Shown here piece after piece: positions 31,296-40,869 of a DNA stretch of 64,000 nt (within the stretch, counting starts at the first letter, position 1; each line of letters begins with the position of its first letter). A program made the translations under genes and the position numbers. The notes below the pieces were generated by a model that had not been told where the DNA came from, made no database searches, and was given only the letters and a program-made list of their open reading frames with translations. The stretch is from Streptomyces sp. P3 (GTDB lineage: Bacteria; Actinomycetota; Actinomycetes; Streptomycetales; Streptomycetaceae), in contig JAFEKX020000001.1 of NCBI GenBank assembly GCA_016893485.2, forward strand, positions 7,891,501 to 7,955,500, in the 5' to 3' direction.

Positions 31296-32464
31296 GGTTC
31301 AGGGCGGCCGACGTGGCCGTCGCGTCCAGCCAGTTGACGTCGTAGCTGAGGACGACGCGGTCGCCGTCGCCCAACTCCGGTTGCACCTGCGGGTTGTAGG
31401 CGGCGACCTGACCCGGCGGCAGCGGCGGACTGAAGCTCCGGGTCGGCCCGTGCCAGGGCCCGGCGGGCGAACAGGCCCAGTACGAGGTCACGGTGGTGAG
31501 GCCCCGGCTGCCCGCCGCCATCGTGAACAGGACGTACGTCCCGCCGTCCCGCACCACCGAGAACGCGCTGCCCACACCGGTGCGTTGACCATCTCCGAGC
31601 ACCGGTCGCGGCCCGGCCCGGGCCGTCCACGCCGAGCCGTCCCAGAACTCCCAGGCACCCGGCTCCCCGAGCCGCCCCACCGGCACCCGCGCCACATACG
31701 CCGAGGAGGTCGGCCGGGCCGCGGCCTGCGCGTCGTTGCCGCCGAAGACGTACGTCCAGTCGCCCACCACGACCGACGACGTCCCGAACTGCACCCGCTG
31801 GGACGGGTCTTGGACCAGCTCCTGGCCGAAGACCCGCACGATCGACTCCACCCGCAGATCCGGCAGCGACAGCGTGGCCACCTCGGTCGCTGCCGGCACG
31901 CCGTAGATCCACGGGTACGGCCCCGCCGTCCGCGTCCACAGCAGCACCCGTACGACCGACTCGGCCGAGCCGGGCGAGCGGGGCTCGACACGGGCCGCGA
32001 CCGGCCAGCGCCAGGCGTTCGGGGCGGGATCGGGGAACAGCGGTGCCGGGAGCGTGAGATGGGGGTGCCCGCCGCGCATCACCACCGCCGAGTTGCGGAC
32101 CAGCGGCGCCGCGGTGTCCCGCCAGGCGTACGACTCGCCGACCGGGTTGGGCGGGGCGTACACCCGGCCGAGGTAGGTGTCGGAGAACAGCCACAGCACC
32201 CTGCCGTCCGGCAGCCTTACCGAGTGGGTGCCGTCGCCGCCGGTCCAGTCGTCGGTGCGGGTCTCGTCGTCGCCGTACGCGGCAAAGGAGTCGGTGAGTC
32301 TCGTGTCCGGCGACCACTCGCGGACCGTGCGGGCCGTGCACGTGCCGCCGCCCTCCCGTGGTGGTCCCGGGGAGGGCGGTGAGCAGCACGGCCGCGAGAG
32401 CCAGGGTCAGCAGCAGGCCGACCCCGGCTCCCGTGCGCTGTCGTGCTCGTCGGTCGTCGGGCAC
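31228..32464 (-). CDS. secreted or membrane-anchored beta-propeller protein, DUF4185/DUF5005-like (frameshift)
   Basis: Seen: N-terminal anchor AGVGLLLTLALAAVLLTALP, register change near 32350, then LWLFSDTYLGRVYAPPNPVG, LVRNSAVVMRGG, VQFGTSSVVVGDWTYVFGGN, YVLFTMAAGS and VAAYNPQVQPEL-type strands ending RFVTLRLGPPPR. The D-T-Y-L-G after a hydrophobic strand and the repeated blades are typical of five-bladed propellers annotated DUF4185/DUF5005 near the GH43/GH68-like folds. No enzymatic activity is established. It starts 10 bp after the sialidase stop, so the two form an operon and both act outside the membrane. About 412 residues. Confidence 0.6.
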
Positions 32465-32474
32465 GCCCGGGACG

Positions 32475-34348
32475 TTAGTGGCTGCCGCTCACATGGTCCA
32501 TGGGCAGCCACAGGACGGTCCCGGCGGGAGAAGGATGCCGCGCGGCGAGTTCGTCGTCCGTCAACAGCCGTTCCCAGACGTGGACTTCGTCGATCGACCC
32601 GGTGAAGTACTGCAGGCTGTCCATGCGTTGGCCGACGTGCACACCGAACGGCGAGTTGCGGCTCACGGAGCCCACGACGTCGGCCGTGCTCACCGCCGTC
32701 CCGTCGACGGACAGCGTCAACTGGCCGCCGCCGCGCCGCAGTACGGCCTGGTGCCACTGGCCGTCGTTGTAGGCGCCCGCGGTGACCACGGAGGTGGTGT
32801 GGACGGCCGTCGCACCGTCGCGGGCGGTGATGAGCGCCCGGACGCGGTTGCCCGCGGGCTCACCGCGCAGCCAGACCTGCGGCTGGGTGGTGCCGACCCC
32901 GCCCATCCACAGGAACGGCTGATCACCGCTCGTCGCGGTGTAGCGGAACCAGAGCGACACCGTGAAGTCCTCTGTCCCCAGCGGGAGTCGGTCGCTGTAC
33001 GGCAGCCGCACCGCGTCGTCGACGCCGTCGAAGGACAGGGCGCCGCCCAACACGCCGTCGGTCTCCTGGGCGCCACCGAGCACGGCCGGGCGTTTCGCGA
33101 GCGGGGCGAGGTCGGCGGTCGTCGGGTCCGGGCCCCGACGCGGTTGCAGCCAGGCCTCGTTGAAGCGGGCGAAGCGGATCTCGTCGGTCGCGCTCACCGC
33201 GCCGCCCTCGTAGAGCAGGCCCACGCTGTCGCCGTCGATGCGCGCCATGTCGGAGTAGCCCGACCAGTCCTTCGTCACGACCGTGCCGCGGTCCACGCTG
33301 TCCAGGTGCGGCCGCCGTCGTAGGAGGAGCGGATCATCATCGTGCGGCGGCGGTCGGGGTCGGCGTCGCAGGACAGCAGGATGCGCGAGCCGACGCCGAG
33401 CGTCGAGCACTGGACCTGCGGGGCGTACAGGTCGGGCAGGTCACGGAAGGGCGCGGTGAAGCTGTCACCGCCGTCGCGGCTGACCGCCTGGGTACGGTGG
33501 CCGAGGTCGGTGCCGTCCTGCTCGCGGCCGCTCACCAGGATCGAGCCGTCGGTGCGCTCGGTCAGCGTCACCTCGGACGGTTTCTGCCGCCAGGTGCCAT
33601 CGGCCGCTATCGGGTACGAGTCGGTCGCGCCGATCTTCCAGTGGTCGCCGCCGTCGTCGCTCACGATCAGCGCCGCGTTGTTCGCGGCGACCCGACTCCC
33701 GTCCCACGTCTCGGTGTTGACGCCGAACACGAGCCGCCCCCGGTGCCGGCCGCGGGTGAGCTGGATGCCGTGCACGGGTCCCGTGGCGTACCAGGAGTTC
33801 CAGTTCGGGGGCAGGATCTCGTCGCTCAGGTCACGCGGCTGCGACCAGGTCAGTCCGTCGTCGTCGCTGTACTGCAGGTGCGGGGTACGGTCGCAGGGGA
33901 CCGAGCAACTGGCGCTGTCCTTACGGCCCGTGTTGTACGTCTCGGCGAGCAGGATGCGGCCTGTCCTCCGGTCCACGACGGGGGCCGGGTTGCCGTGGGT
34001 GTCACCGCCGCCGTGGTTGACGACCTGCAACGGGCTCCAGGTGACGCCGTCGTCCGTGGAGCGCTTGACGACGATGTCGATGTCGGCGGCGTCACCGCAG
34101 TTGAGGACCCGGCCCTCGGCGAACGCGAGCAGGGTGCCGTCGTCGGTCTTCACCATGGCCGGGATCCGGAAGCAGGCGTAGCCCGCGTCCTGGGGAGCCT
34201 TGAAGAGGACCTGTTGGTCGAACTCGGGTGCGGGGGCGGTGGTCTGGGCGGTGGTGGCGTGCGCGTGGCTCGGGAGCACGAGCAGCGCGGCCAGGGTGAG
34301 TACGGCGGTGAGGGTGGATCTCAGACGTGCGCGAAGACTCGACGGCAT
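32475..34348 (-). CDS. secreted GH33 sialidase with C-terminal LamG-like domain (one frameshift)
   Basis: Seen: signal peptide STLTAVLTLAALLVLPSHAHA; ACFRIPAMVKTDDGT holds the FRIP Arg; five Asp boxes are visible (STDDGVTWSP, SDDDGLTWSQ, SDDGGDHWKI, SRDGGDSFTA, SYDGGRTWTA); PSEVTLTERTDGS gives the Glu and DWSGYSDMARIDG the nucleophile Tyr. After a step near 33300 a concanavalin-like domain follows (about residues 430-615: GALSFDGVDDAVRLPYSDRL, DFTVSLWFRY, SIDEVHVWERLLTDDELAA). Known: exo-alpha-sialidase releasing terminal sialic acid; about 624 residues in total. Operonic with the downstream propeller gene. Confidence 0.9.
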
Positions 34349-34520
34349 GGTGCTTCCTGCCCTTCATTCGTCTGGACATGCGGACATCCCACGTCCAACG
34401 GGCGTGTCACAGACGTTAGTTGGGGCCTCCGGCGCCTCACAAGAAGCGTGCAGCGCTCGTCACCCCGTAACGTCGCCATGCGGGACGGGTGGTGAGGGAG
34501 CGTCAGGTGGGGCGATGGTC

Positions 34521-35446
34521 TCAGGGGCGCAGCACCACCTTGCCGAGGTTGCTCCGCGACTCGATCACCCGGTGCGCCTCCGCCGCCTCCGTGAGTGCGA
34601 ACTCCCGGTGCACGGCCGGTTTCAGGGCACCTTCGGCGAACAGCCGCCACAGCTCCCGCCGCCACCGCTCGTACAACTCCGGTTTCCCGCGCGCGATCCG
34701 CGCCATCTGGAACCCGATCACCGACTTCGCGCCCACGAGCAGGTCGTACGCCTGGATCGTCCCGCCACCCGAGCTGTACGCCACGAGCCGACCGCCCGGC
34801 ACGAGCGCCGCGACGGCCGCGGTGAGCAACTCACCGCCCACCGCGTCGAGTACGTAGTCGACGGGCTCGCCCCAGTCCGGCCGGTCCAGACGGTCGTAGG
34901 TGATCACCTCGTCGGCGCCCAGTCCGCCCACGAAGTCCGCCTTCGCCGGATCGGACACCGCGCCGACGACCCGTCCGGCACCCCGAGCCCTCGCCACCTG
35001 CACGGCGAGATGACCGACCCCGCTCGCCGCAGCCGTGATGAGCGCGGCCTCGCCGGGCTCGGTTCGGGCCGCGTCCAGCGCGCCCAGGGCCACCAGCCCG
35101 CTGCGGACCAGCGCCACCGCGTCGACGGCGGAGGCGGTGTCCGGCACGGGGAGGCCATCGCCTCGTGCAGGACCGCGAGGTCGGCGTACCCGTGCCCGAA
35201 ACACAGCCCCGTCACCCGCTCGCCCACCCGGAACCGGGTCACTTCCTGCCCTACGGCGGCCACCTCGCCCGCGATCTCGCCGCCCAGCGGGATGGGCTCG
35301 GCGGCCTCGGTGACCTTGCGGACGACGGGCAGGGTGACCCCGATCGCCTCGGTACGGACCAGGAGTTCACCCGGGCCCGGCGTGGGGACGGGGGCCTCCT
35401 CCAGGAACAGCGGGCCGCCGGTGGACTCGTACCGGACGCGACGCAT
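34521..35446 (-). CDS. zinc-independent MDR oxidoreductase, quinone-oxidoreductase-like (one frameshift)
   Basis: Seen: GGAGGTGCG ATG start at 35446; N-terminal GroES-like fold (VRTEAIGVTLPVVRKVTEAA, LGGEIAGEVAAVGQEVTRF, GERVTGLCFGHGYADL); then after a -1 step near 35155 the Rossmann part ALITAAASGVGHLAVQVARA, AVSDPAKADFVGGLGADEVI, VLDAVGGELLTAAVAALVPG, ending SRSNLGKVVLRP. No structural or catalytic zinc Cys set is present, placing it with NADPH:quinone reductases. About 308 residues. Divergent from MarR across two operator palindromes, which marks it as a target of that regulator, as commonly seen for redox or electrophile sensing pairs. Confidence 0.88.
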
Positions 35447-35461
35447 CGCACCTCCAGAGAT

Positions 35462-35478
35462 CGTTGGGAGGCCCAATG
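35462..35478. promoter_or_regulatory. MarR operator, copy 1
   Basis: Seen: CGTTGGGAGGCCCAATG, an inverted repeat with one arm mismatch, 15 bp upstream of the oxidoreductase ATG. It repeats at 35492-35508, 30 bp away centre to centre, i.e. about three helical turns. Confidence 0.75.
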
Positions 35479-35491
35479 ATATTCACGATTT

Positions 35492-35508
35492 CGTTGGGAA
35501 GTCCAACG
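35492..35508. promoter_or_regulatory. MarR operator, copy 2
   Basis: Seen: CGTTGGGAAGTCCAACG, perfect CGTTGG/CCAACG arms around five bases, 21 bp upstream of the MarR ATG. Inference: MarR binds both copies and controls itself and the divergent oxidoreductase. Confidence 0.78.
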
Positions 35509-35529
35509 ACTTTTCGCTAGGCTGCCCGC

Positions 35530-35967
35530 ATGGCCGAAGCATCCCTCTCCGCGATCCGCTCCCTCCCCAGCTGGCTCCTCGGCCGCGCCGCCGCCCGCGG
35601 CCGGGCCCTGGTCGCCGACGCGCTGGCCGCCGAGGGGCTGAAGCTGTGGCACCACGTGGTGCTCTCCGCCGTCCGCGACCTCGCCCCCGTCGCCCAGGCC
35701 GACCTCGGCCGCAGCGTCGGGCTCGACCCCAAGGACCTCGTCGGCGTGCTGAACGACCTCCAGGCCGCGGGCTCGGTCGTACGGGAGCCGGACGTGAAGG
35801 ACCGCCGCAAGAACGCGGTGTCGCTCACACCGGAGGGCGCACGGCTGCTCAAGCGCTGCGAGAAGGCCGCCCGCGCCGCCAACGACGACCTTCTCGCCCC
35901 GCTGTCGGAGGCCGAACGCGACCAGTTCATGGGCCTGTTGATCCGGATTTCCGGTACGGACGGCTGA
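35530..35967 (+). CDS. MarR-family transcriptional regulator
   Basis: Seen: intact 145-residue frame. The winged helix-turn-helix is visible as APVAQADLGRSVGLDPKDLV and GVLNDLQAAGSVVREPDVKD followed by RRKNAVSLTPEGARLLKRC, the usual DxRxR...LTxxG wing. Known: MarR dimers bind palindromes and are released by small phenolics, electrophiles or oxidation; no Cys sensor other than the single Cys in LLKRCEKAARA is seen. It is divergent from the quinone-oxidoreductase-like gene and followed 19 bp later by the isochorismatase-fold gene, which may be co-transcribed. Confidence 0.92.
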   Translation: MAEASLSAIRSLPSWLLGRAAARGRALVADALAAEGLKLWHHVVLSAVRDLAPVAQADLGRSVGLDPKDLVGVLNDLQAAGSVVREPDVKDRRKNAVSLTPEGARLLKRCEKAARAANDDLLAPLSEAERDQFMGLLIRISGTDG

Positions 35968-35986
35968 CGGGGGCTAACGTTCCGTC

Positions 35987-36534
35987 ATGACTCCACCCCG
36001 GACACCCGATCCCCGGCTCGCCCTCGATCCCGAGCGCACCGCCCTGGTCCTCGTCGACCTGATGGACCGCATCGTCGCGCTGCCGCTCGAACCGTACAAG
36101 GGCACCGAAGTCCTCTTCGTGGCCGAGGAGTTGGCAGCCGCCTTCCGCTCCGCCGGCGCGCTCGTCGTGCTGATCCGGGTCGAACGTCCCGGCACAGCCG
36201 AACAGCCCGCCGGGAGTGGACTCGTCGACGGGCTGTTCCGGGACGGGGACCTGGAGATCGTGAAGCGGACGATAGGCGGCTTCCAGGGCACGGGACTTGA
36301 CGAGCGGCTGCGTGAACGGGGCATCACCACCCTGGTGTTCGGTGGGATCGCCACCAACCTCGGCGTGGAGTCCACCGCCCGTGCCGCGGGCGACCTCGGC
36401 CACCAACTCGTCTTCGTCGAGGACGCGATGAGCGCCCTCACCGCCGCCGAACACCAGGCGTCGGTGAAGCTCGACTTCCCCGGTTGGGGTCGGTGGTGAT
36501 GGCAGGGGAGGTGCGGTTCGCGGCGGGGGACTGA
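35987..36534 (+). CDS. isochorismatase-fold hydrolase lacking the nucleophile Cys (C-terminal frameshift)
   Basis: Seen: TALVLVDLMDRIVAL carries the fold's Asp, EIVKRTIGGFQGTGLDE the Lys, and FGGIATNLGVESTARAAGDL has Gly where cysteine hydrolases of this superfamily have Cys. The long frame ends in FPGWGRW, but one missing C in TTCCCCGG gives FPRLGSVVMAGEVRFAAGD and a stop at 36534, a more usual ending; about 182 residues. Known: EntB-type isochorismatases also have Gly at this position and hydrolyse a vinyl ether without a Cys. Inference: not a nicotinamidase-like amidase. Likely in one unit with MarR. Confidence 0.82.
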
Positions 36535-36735
36535 GACGCGGTGCGTCGCGCCGGCCGAGGTGCGCTGTGCGGAGGGCGGCTGAGGTCCGGTTCGGCGCGG
36601 GGCCGACTGGCGCTCCGTGACGGGCAGTTGAGTCGCCCCCGGTGCGGGGGGCGGCGGGGTTGAGGCGGGGCCCTGCGGCGCAGGGGGCGCTCCCCGCCGG
36701 TCGGGGCCCCGCCGCCGTGACGCGGGGCGTGGGCC

Positions 36736-37581
36736 TCAGCCCTGGGTGGCCGTGGCCTCGAGGGCGATGCGGTCCTCGCCCGCGTACACGTTCATGTTGC
36801 TGCCGCGCAGGAAGCCCACCAGGGTCAGGCCCGTCTCCGCCGCGAGGTCCACGGCGAGGGACGAGGGCGCGGACACCGCAGCCAGCACCGGGATGCCGGC
36901 CATCACGGCCTTCTGCGCCAGCTCGAACGAGGCCCGGCCCGACACCAGCAGGATCACCCGGGACAGCGGCAGCTCCCGTTCTGCAGGGCGCGGCCCACCA
37001 GCTTGTCGACCGCGTTGTGCCGGCCCACGTCCTCCCGTACGTCCAGCAGTTCGCCCGCCTCGCTGAACAGGGCCGCCGCGTGCAGACCCCGGTCCGGTCG
37101 AAGACCCGCTGGGCCGCGCGGAGCCGGTCGGGGAGGCTCGCGAGCAGCGCGGGTTCGACACGGACCGGGGAGTGTCGGCGATGGGCCAGCGCGCCGTCGT
37201 ACGGACCGCGTCCAGGCTCGCCTTGCCGCACAGACCGCACGAGGACGTCGTATACACATTGCGTTCCAGCGTGATGTCCGGAATGACGACGTCGGGAGAC
37301 GTCCGTACGTCCACCACGTTGTACGAGTTCGAACCGTCTACGGTCGCCCCCGCGCAGTACACGATGTTCTGCAGATCGTATGCATGCGCCAGTACACCTT
37401 CGCTGACCAGGAACCCGGCCGCGAGCGCGAAGTCGTCGCCCGGGGTGCGCATGGTGATCGCGAGCGGCTTGCCGTTGAGCCGGATCTCCAGCGGTTCCTC
37501 GGCGACCAGCGTGTCCGGGCGGCTGGAGACCGCGCCGTCCCGGATCCGGATCACCTTGCGTCGTTCCGTGACTCGTCCCAT
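36736..37581 (-). CDS. fdhD: FdhD, formate dehydrogenase sulfurtransferase (three frameshifts)
   Basis: Seen: start GRVTERRKVIRIRDG; PDTLVAEEPLEIRLNGKPLA, MRTPGDDFALAAGFLVSEGV, TTSSCGLCGKASLDAV with the CxxC persulfide pair; then in shifted frames PVRVEPALLASLPDRLRAAQ, GLHAAALFSEAGELLDVRED, VGRHNAVDKLVGRAL; then back with RVILLVSGRASFELAQKAVM and GSNMNVYAGEDRI. Steps near 37170, 37095 and 36975. Known: FdhD passes sulfur from the cysteine desulfurase to the Mo-bis-MGD cofactor of formate dehydrogenase, in the cytosol. About 281 residues. No dehydrogenase gene is in view, but formate is the end product of the oxalate region that begins here. Confidence 0.9.
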   Translation of the reverse strand: MGRVTERRKVIRIRDGAVSSRPDTLVAEEPLEIRLNGKPLAITMRTPGDDFALAAGFLVSEGVLAHAYDLQNIVYCAGATVDGSNSYNVVDVRTSPDVVIPDITLERNVYTTSSCGLCGKASLDAVRTTARWPIADTPRSVSNPRCSRASPTGSARPSGSSTGPGSARGGPVQRGGRTAGRTGGRGPAQRGRQAGGPRPAERELPLSRVILLVSGRASFELAQKAVMAGIPVLAAVSAPSSLAVDLAAETGLTLVGFLRGSNMNVYAGEDRIALEATATQG

Positions 37582-37731
37582 GTCCTGATCAGCCCCGGTT
37601 CTGTACGTACTGGTGGCCGAAACGGCCCTTGCTGCGGAGGTCGCCGCGGGGCGCCGGGCGATCGTGCGCGGAGGCGGCCTTCGCCGTCCCATTGTCCTGC
37701 ACGTGCCGTCCCGCCGGTGCGGCGCGGCTCC

Positions 37732-38703
37732 TCACGCCGCGCTCCGCAGCGCGAGGAGGTCCGAGATGGCGTGCACGGTGCGCAGGGTGGGGACCTCCAC
37801 GCCGGTGATCTCCGCCAGCTCGACCACGGCCGCGAGGAGCACGTCGAGTTCGAGCGGCTTGCCGCGCTCCAGGTCCTGGAGCGTCGAGGTGCGGTGGTCG
37901 CCGACGCGCTCCGCGCCCGCGAGCCGGCGTTCGATGGAGACGCCGACCTCGCAGCCCAGGGCCTCGGCGACGGACAGCGTCTCGGTCATCATCGTCTCGA
38001 TGACCTTGCGGGTGCCGCCGTGCAGACACATCTGCCGCATGGTGGCACGGGCCAGTGCGCTGATCGGGTTGAAGGAGATGTTGCCGAGCAGCTTGAGCCA
38101 GATGTCGTTGCGCAGCTCGGGCTCGACCGGGCACTTCAAGCCGCCGGCCCGCATCGCCTCGCTCAGCGCCAGGCAGCGCGCCGAGACGCTCCGGTCGGGC
38201 TCGCCGATCGAGAAGCGGGTGCCTTCGAGATGCCGGACGACTCCCGGTCCCGCCAGCTCCGTTGCCGCGTAGACGACACAGCCGACGGCCCGTTCGGGCG
38301 CGAGCACCGCACTGACCGCGCCGTCCGGGTCCACGCTCTGGATGCGGTGGCCGTCGTAGGGGCCGCCGTGCGCGTGGAAGTACCACCAGGGGATGCCGTT
38401 CTGGGCGGCGACGACCGCCGTGGTCTCGTGCAGCAGGGGCTCGATCAGCGGCCCGCACGCCGCGTACGAGTTGGCCTTCAGGCCGAGGAGGACGAAGTCG
38501 ACCGGGCCGATCTCGGCCGGGTCGTCGGTGGCGTGGGCGCGGGCCGTGAAGTCACCGCGCGGGCTGAGCACGTGGACGCCGTGCTGCCTCATGGCCGCGA
38601 GGTGCGGTCCACGGGCGACGAGATGCACATCGGCGCCCGCACGATGGAGCGCGGCACCGACATAGGCGCCGATCGCACCGGCGCCGAGGACTGCGACTTT
38701 CAC
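37732..38703 (-). CDS. panE: 2-dehydropantoate 2-reductase (ketopantoate reductase) family
   Basis: Seen: intact 323-residue frame from GTG 38703 after GGAG. AVLGAGAIGAYVGAALHRAG is the NADP Rossmann motif, VDFVLLGLKANSY the second strand, PVEPELRNDIWLKLLGNISF then NPISALARATM the ApbA_C catalytic helix with its Lys, and ERRLAGAERVGDHRTSTLQD then LERGKPLELDVLL the C-terminal substrate segment. Known: reduces ketopantoate to pantoate for CoA synthesis. Many paralogues act on other 2-keto acids, so the name is by family. Its promoter carries a sequence shared with the oxalate genes, suggesting joint control. FdhD lies 150 bp downstream in the same direction. Confidence 0.85.
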   Translation of the reverse strand: MKVAVLGAGAIGAYVGAALHRAGADVHLVARGPHLAAMRQHGVHVLSPRGDFTARAHATDDPAEIGPVDFVLLGLKANSYAACGPLIEPLLHETTAVVAAQNGIPWWYFHAHGGPYDGHRIQSVDPDGAVSAVLAPERAVGCVVYAATELAGPGVVRHLEGTRFSIGEPDRSVSARCLALSEAMRAGGLKCPVEPELRNDIWLKLLGNISFNPISALARATMRQMCLHGGTRKVIETMMTETLSVAEALGCEVGVSIERRLAGAERVGDHRTSTLQDLERGKPLELDVLLAAVVELAEITGVEVPTLRTVHAISDLLALRSAA

Positions 38704-38784
38704 CGGAGACTCTCCGTTCGGTCGAGGGAGTACCGCGGAGGTGGCTGCCGCGGTGTCCGGCACCGGACCGGGCCGGGGGCGAAC

Positions 38785-38812
38785 ACTGTCGACGAAATAT
38801 TGTCTACAGTAT
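38785..38812. promoter_or_regulatory. putative GntR-type site upstream of panE
   Basis: Seen: an ACTGT (38785) ... ACAGT (38806) inverted pair enclosing GTCGACGAA, which also lies in the ThDP enzyme promoter, and GTCTACAGT (38802-38810), the complement of ACTGTAGAC in the GntR gene's own leader (42135-42143). Located 82 bp upstream of the panE start. AT-rich relative to its surroundings. Confidence 0.55.
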
Positions 38813-38899
38813 GGAAGGTGGGGCGACAAGGGTTCCGGCAGGGACTGGAACCAGGGAAGGGCGAGAGGAGCGACCGCGCCCCGCGCTAGCGTCGGATCC

Positions 38900-39424
38900 A
38901 TGATCGTATGGCTCAACGGCACCCACGGCGCGGGCAAGACGACCACCAGCCCGCTCGTGCAGCAACTGCTCCCGGAATCAAGGGTGTTCGACGCCGAGAA
39001 GGTCGGCGAGACCCTCATGGACATCACACCGGGGCTGCCCACGACGGACAACTTCCAGCACTGGCCGCCCTGGCGCCCACTCGTCGTCGAGACCGCCCGC
39101 CACGTCCTCGACTACACCGGCGGCACCCTGGTGGTCCCCATGACGGTCCTGGTCGAGCGGTACTGGCGCGAGATCAGCACGGGGCTCGCCCAATACGCCA
39201 TCCCCGTACGGCACTTCGACCCCCACGCCGACCAGGACACCCTCCGCGCCCGCATCGCGGGTGACACCGTCCTCGGCCCCGACTCCCCGTTCCGTCTCCG
39301 GTACCTCGAGCCCTACGCCGAAGCGGCCCGCACCTGGCTGCACCGCGAGGCCGAGGTCGTCGACACCACCCACCTCACCCCGCCCGAGGCCGCCCGGCGG
39401 ATCGCGGAGTCCGTGCGGGGCTGA
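38900..39424 (+). CDS. P-loop ATPase/kinase-like protein, TmrB-like
   Basis: Seen: intact frame, about 174 residues. MIVWLNGTHGAGKTTTSPLV is a Walker A at the very N-terminus; RVFDAEKVGETLMDITPGLP, LVVPMTVLVERYWREISTGL and HFDPHADQDTLRARI follow; a C-terminal EVVDTTHLTPPEAARRIAES ends it. Known: the arrangement resembles TmrB (ATP-binding tunicamycin-resistance protein) and other small nucleoside/antibiotic kinases of the AAA_33 group; the natural substrate is unknown. No strong Shine-Dalgarno precedes the ATG. Divergent from panE across the putative GntR site. Confidence 0.7.
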   Translation: MIVWLNGTHGAGKTTTSPLVQQLLPESRVFDAEKVGETLMDITPGLPTTDNFQHWPPWRPLVVETARHVLDYTGGTLVVPMTVLVERYWREISTGLAQYAIPVRHFDPHADQDTLRARIAGDTVLGPDSPFRLRYLEPYAEAARTWLHREAEVVDTTHLTPPEAARRIAESVRG

Positions 39425-39480
39425 CGGCTTGCGCAGGAACTCGGCGGCGACCGTTCGGCGCAGCCTGCATACCGTTCATC

Positions 39481-39494
39481 GCATACGGTCGACG
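39481..39494. promoter_or_regulatory. putative GntR-type site upstream of OFA transporter 1
   Basis: Seen: GCATACGGTCGACG, 13 of 14 bases identical to GCATACAGTCGACG (51073-51086) in the ThDP enzyme promoter. A partial direct copy GCATACCGT lies just upstream (39468-39476). It is 45 bp before ATG 39539. Confidence 0.6.
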
Positions 39495-39538
39495 CGCTGC
39501 CTTCTCAACTCCCGTGCCGCTCCCTACCGTCCGGGATC

Positions 39539-40869
39539 ATGAGTCCCCCGTCGCACCCCCGGCGTGGAGCCGCTGGCTGGTTCCACCCGCCGCCCTCTCG
39601 GTACACCTCTCCATCGGCCAGGCCTACGCCTGGAGCGTCTTCAAGCCGCCGCTCGAATCCTCGCTGAACCTCAGCGGCACCCAGAGCGCGCTGCCCTTCC
39701 AGCTCGCGATCGTCATGCTCGGTCTGTCGGCCGCGTTCGGCGGGACCCTCGTCGAGCGCAACGGGCCGCGCTGGGCGATGACCGTCGCCCTCATCTGCTT
39801 CTCCTCCGGCTTCCTGATCTCCGCGCTCGGTGCGGAGACGAAGCAGTTCTGGCTGATCGTCCTCGGCTACGGCTTCGTCGGCGGGATCGGCCTCGGCATC
39901 GGCTACATCTCGCCGGTCTCGACGCTGATCAAGTGGTTCCCCGACCGGCCCGGCATGGCCACCGGCATCGCCATCATGGGCTTCGGCGGCGGCGCGCTCA
40001 TCGCGTCCCCGTGGTCGGCCCAGATGCTGAAGTCGTTCGGCTCCGACAACACCGGCATCGCGCAGTCGTTTCTCGTACTCGGTCTCTCGTACGCGGTCTT
40101 CATGACGCTCGGCGTCCTGCTCGTGCGGGTGCCGCGCACCGAGAAGCCCGTCGCAGACGCGCCCAGCGTCCTCTCGGGCGTCCAGGTCTCGGCCAACACC
40201 GCCGTCCGCACGCCGCAGTTCTGGTGCCTGTGGGTCGTCCTGTGCATGAACGTGACCGCGGGCATCGGCATCCTGGAGAAGGCCGCCCCGATGATCACGG
40301 ACTTCTTCGCGGGCACCTCCACCCCCGTCTCGGTATCGGCCGCCGCCGGCTTCGTCGCGCTGCTCTCCGCGGCCAACATGGCGGGCCGCATCGGCTGGTC
40401 CTCCACCTCCGACCTGATCGGCCGCAAGAACATCTACCGCGTCTACCTCGGCGTCGGCGCGGTCATGTACGCGCTCATCGCACTGTTCGGCGACTCCTCG
40501 AAGCCACTGTTCATCCTGTGCGCGCTGGTGATCCTCTCCTTCTACGGCGGCGGCTTCGCGACGGTACCCGCGTACCTCAAGGACCTCTTCGGCACCTACC
40601 AGGTCGGCGCGATCCACGGCCGACTGCTCACCGCCTGGTCCCTGGCCGGCGTCCTCGGACCGCTGATCGTCAACTGGATCGCCGACCACCAGAAGGCCGC
40701 CGGCAAACACGGCGCGTCCCTCTACGACACGTCCTTCATCATCATGATCGGGCTGCTCGTCATCGGGTTCGTCGCCAACGAACTCGTCCGGCCCGTCGAC
40801 GCCCGCCACCACATCCCCGCCCCGAGGGAGGCCGCCGATGTCGAACGACAGCAGTCAGAGTCCGCCTGA
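39539..40869 (+). CDS. oxalate/formate antiporter family (OxlT-like) MFS transporter 1 (start-proximal frameshift)
   Basis: Seen: about 443 residues and 12 hydrophobic helices. ATG 39539 reads out of register after AGTCCCCC; one extra C gives MSPPVAPPAWSRWLVPPAAL. AYAWSVFKPPLESSLNLSGT, GGIGLGIGYISPVSTLIKWF and PDRPGMATGIAIMGFGGGAL are diagnostic of the OFA family; GRIGWSSTSDLIGRKNIYRV is its loop 8-9. Known: OxlT of Oxalobacter exchanges oxalate for formate; others carry monocarboxylates. GTG 39514 in the long frame is an alternative start. Followed by an overlapping 44-residue membrane protein, its likely small subunit. Confidence 0.88.
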
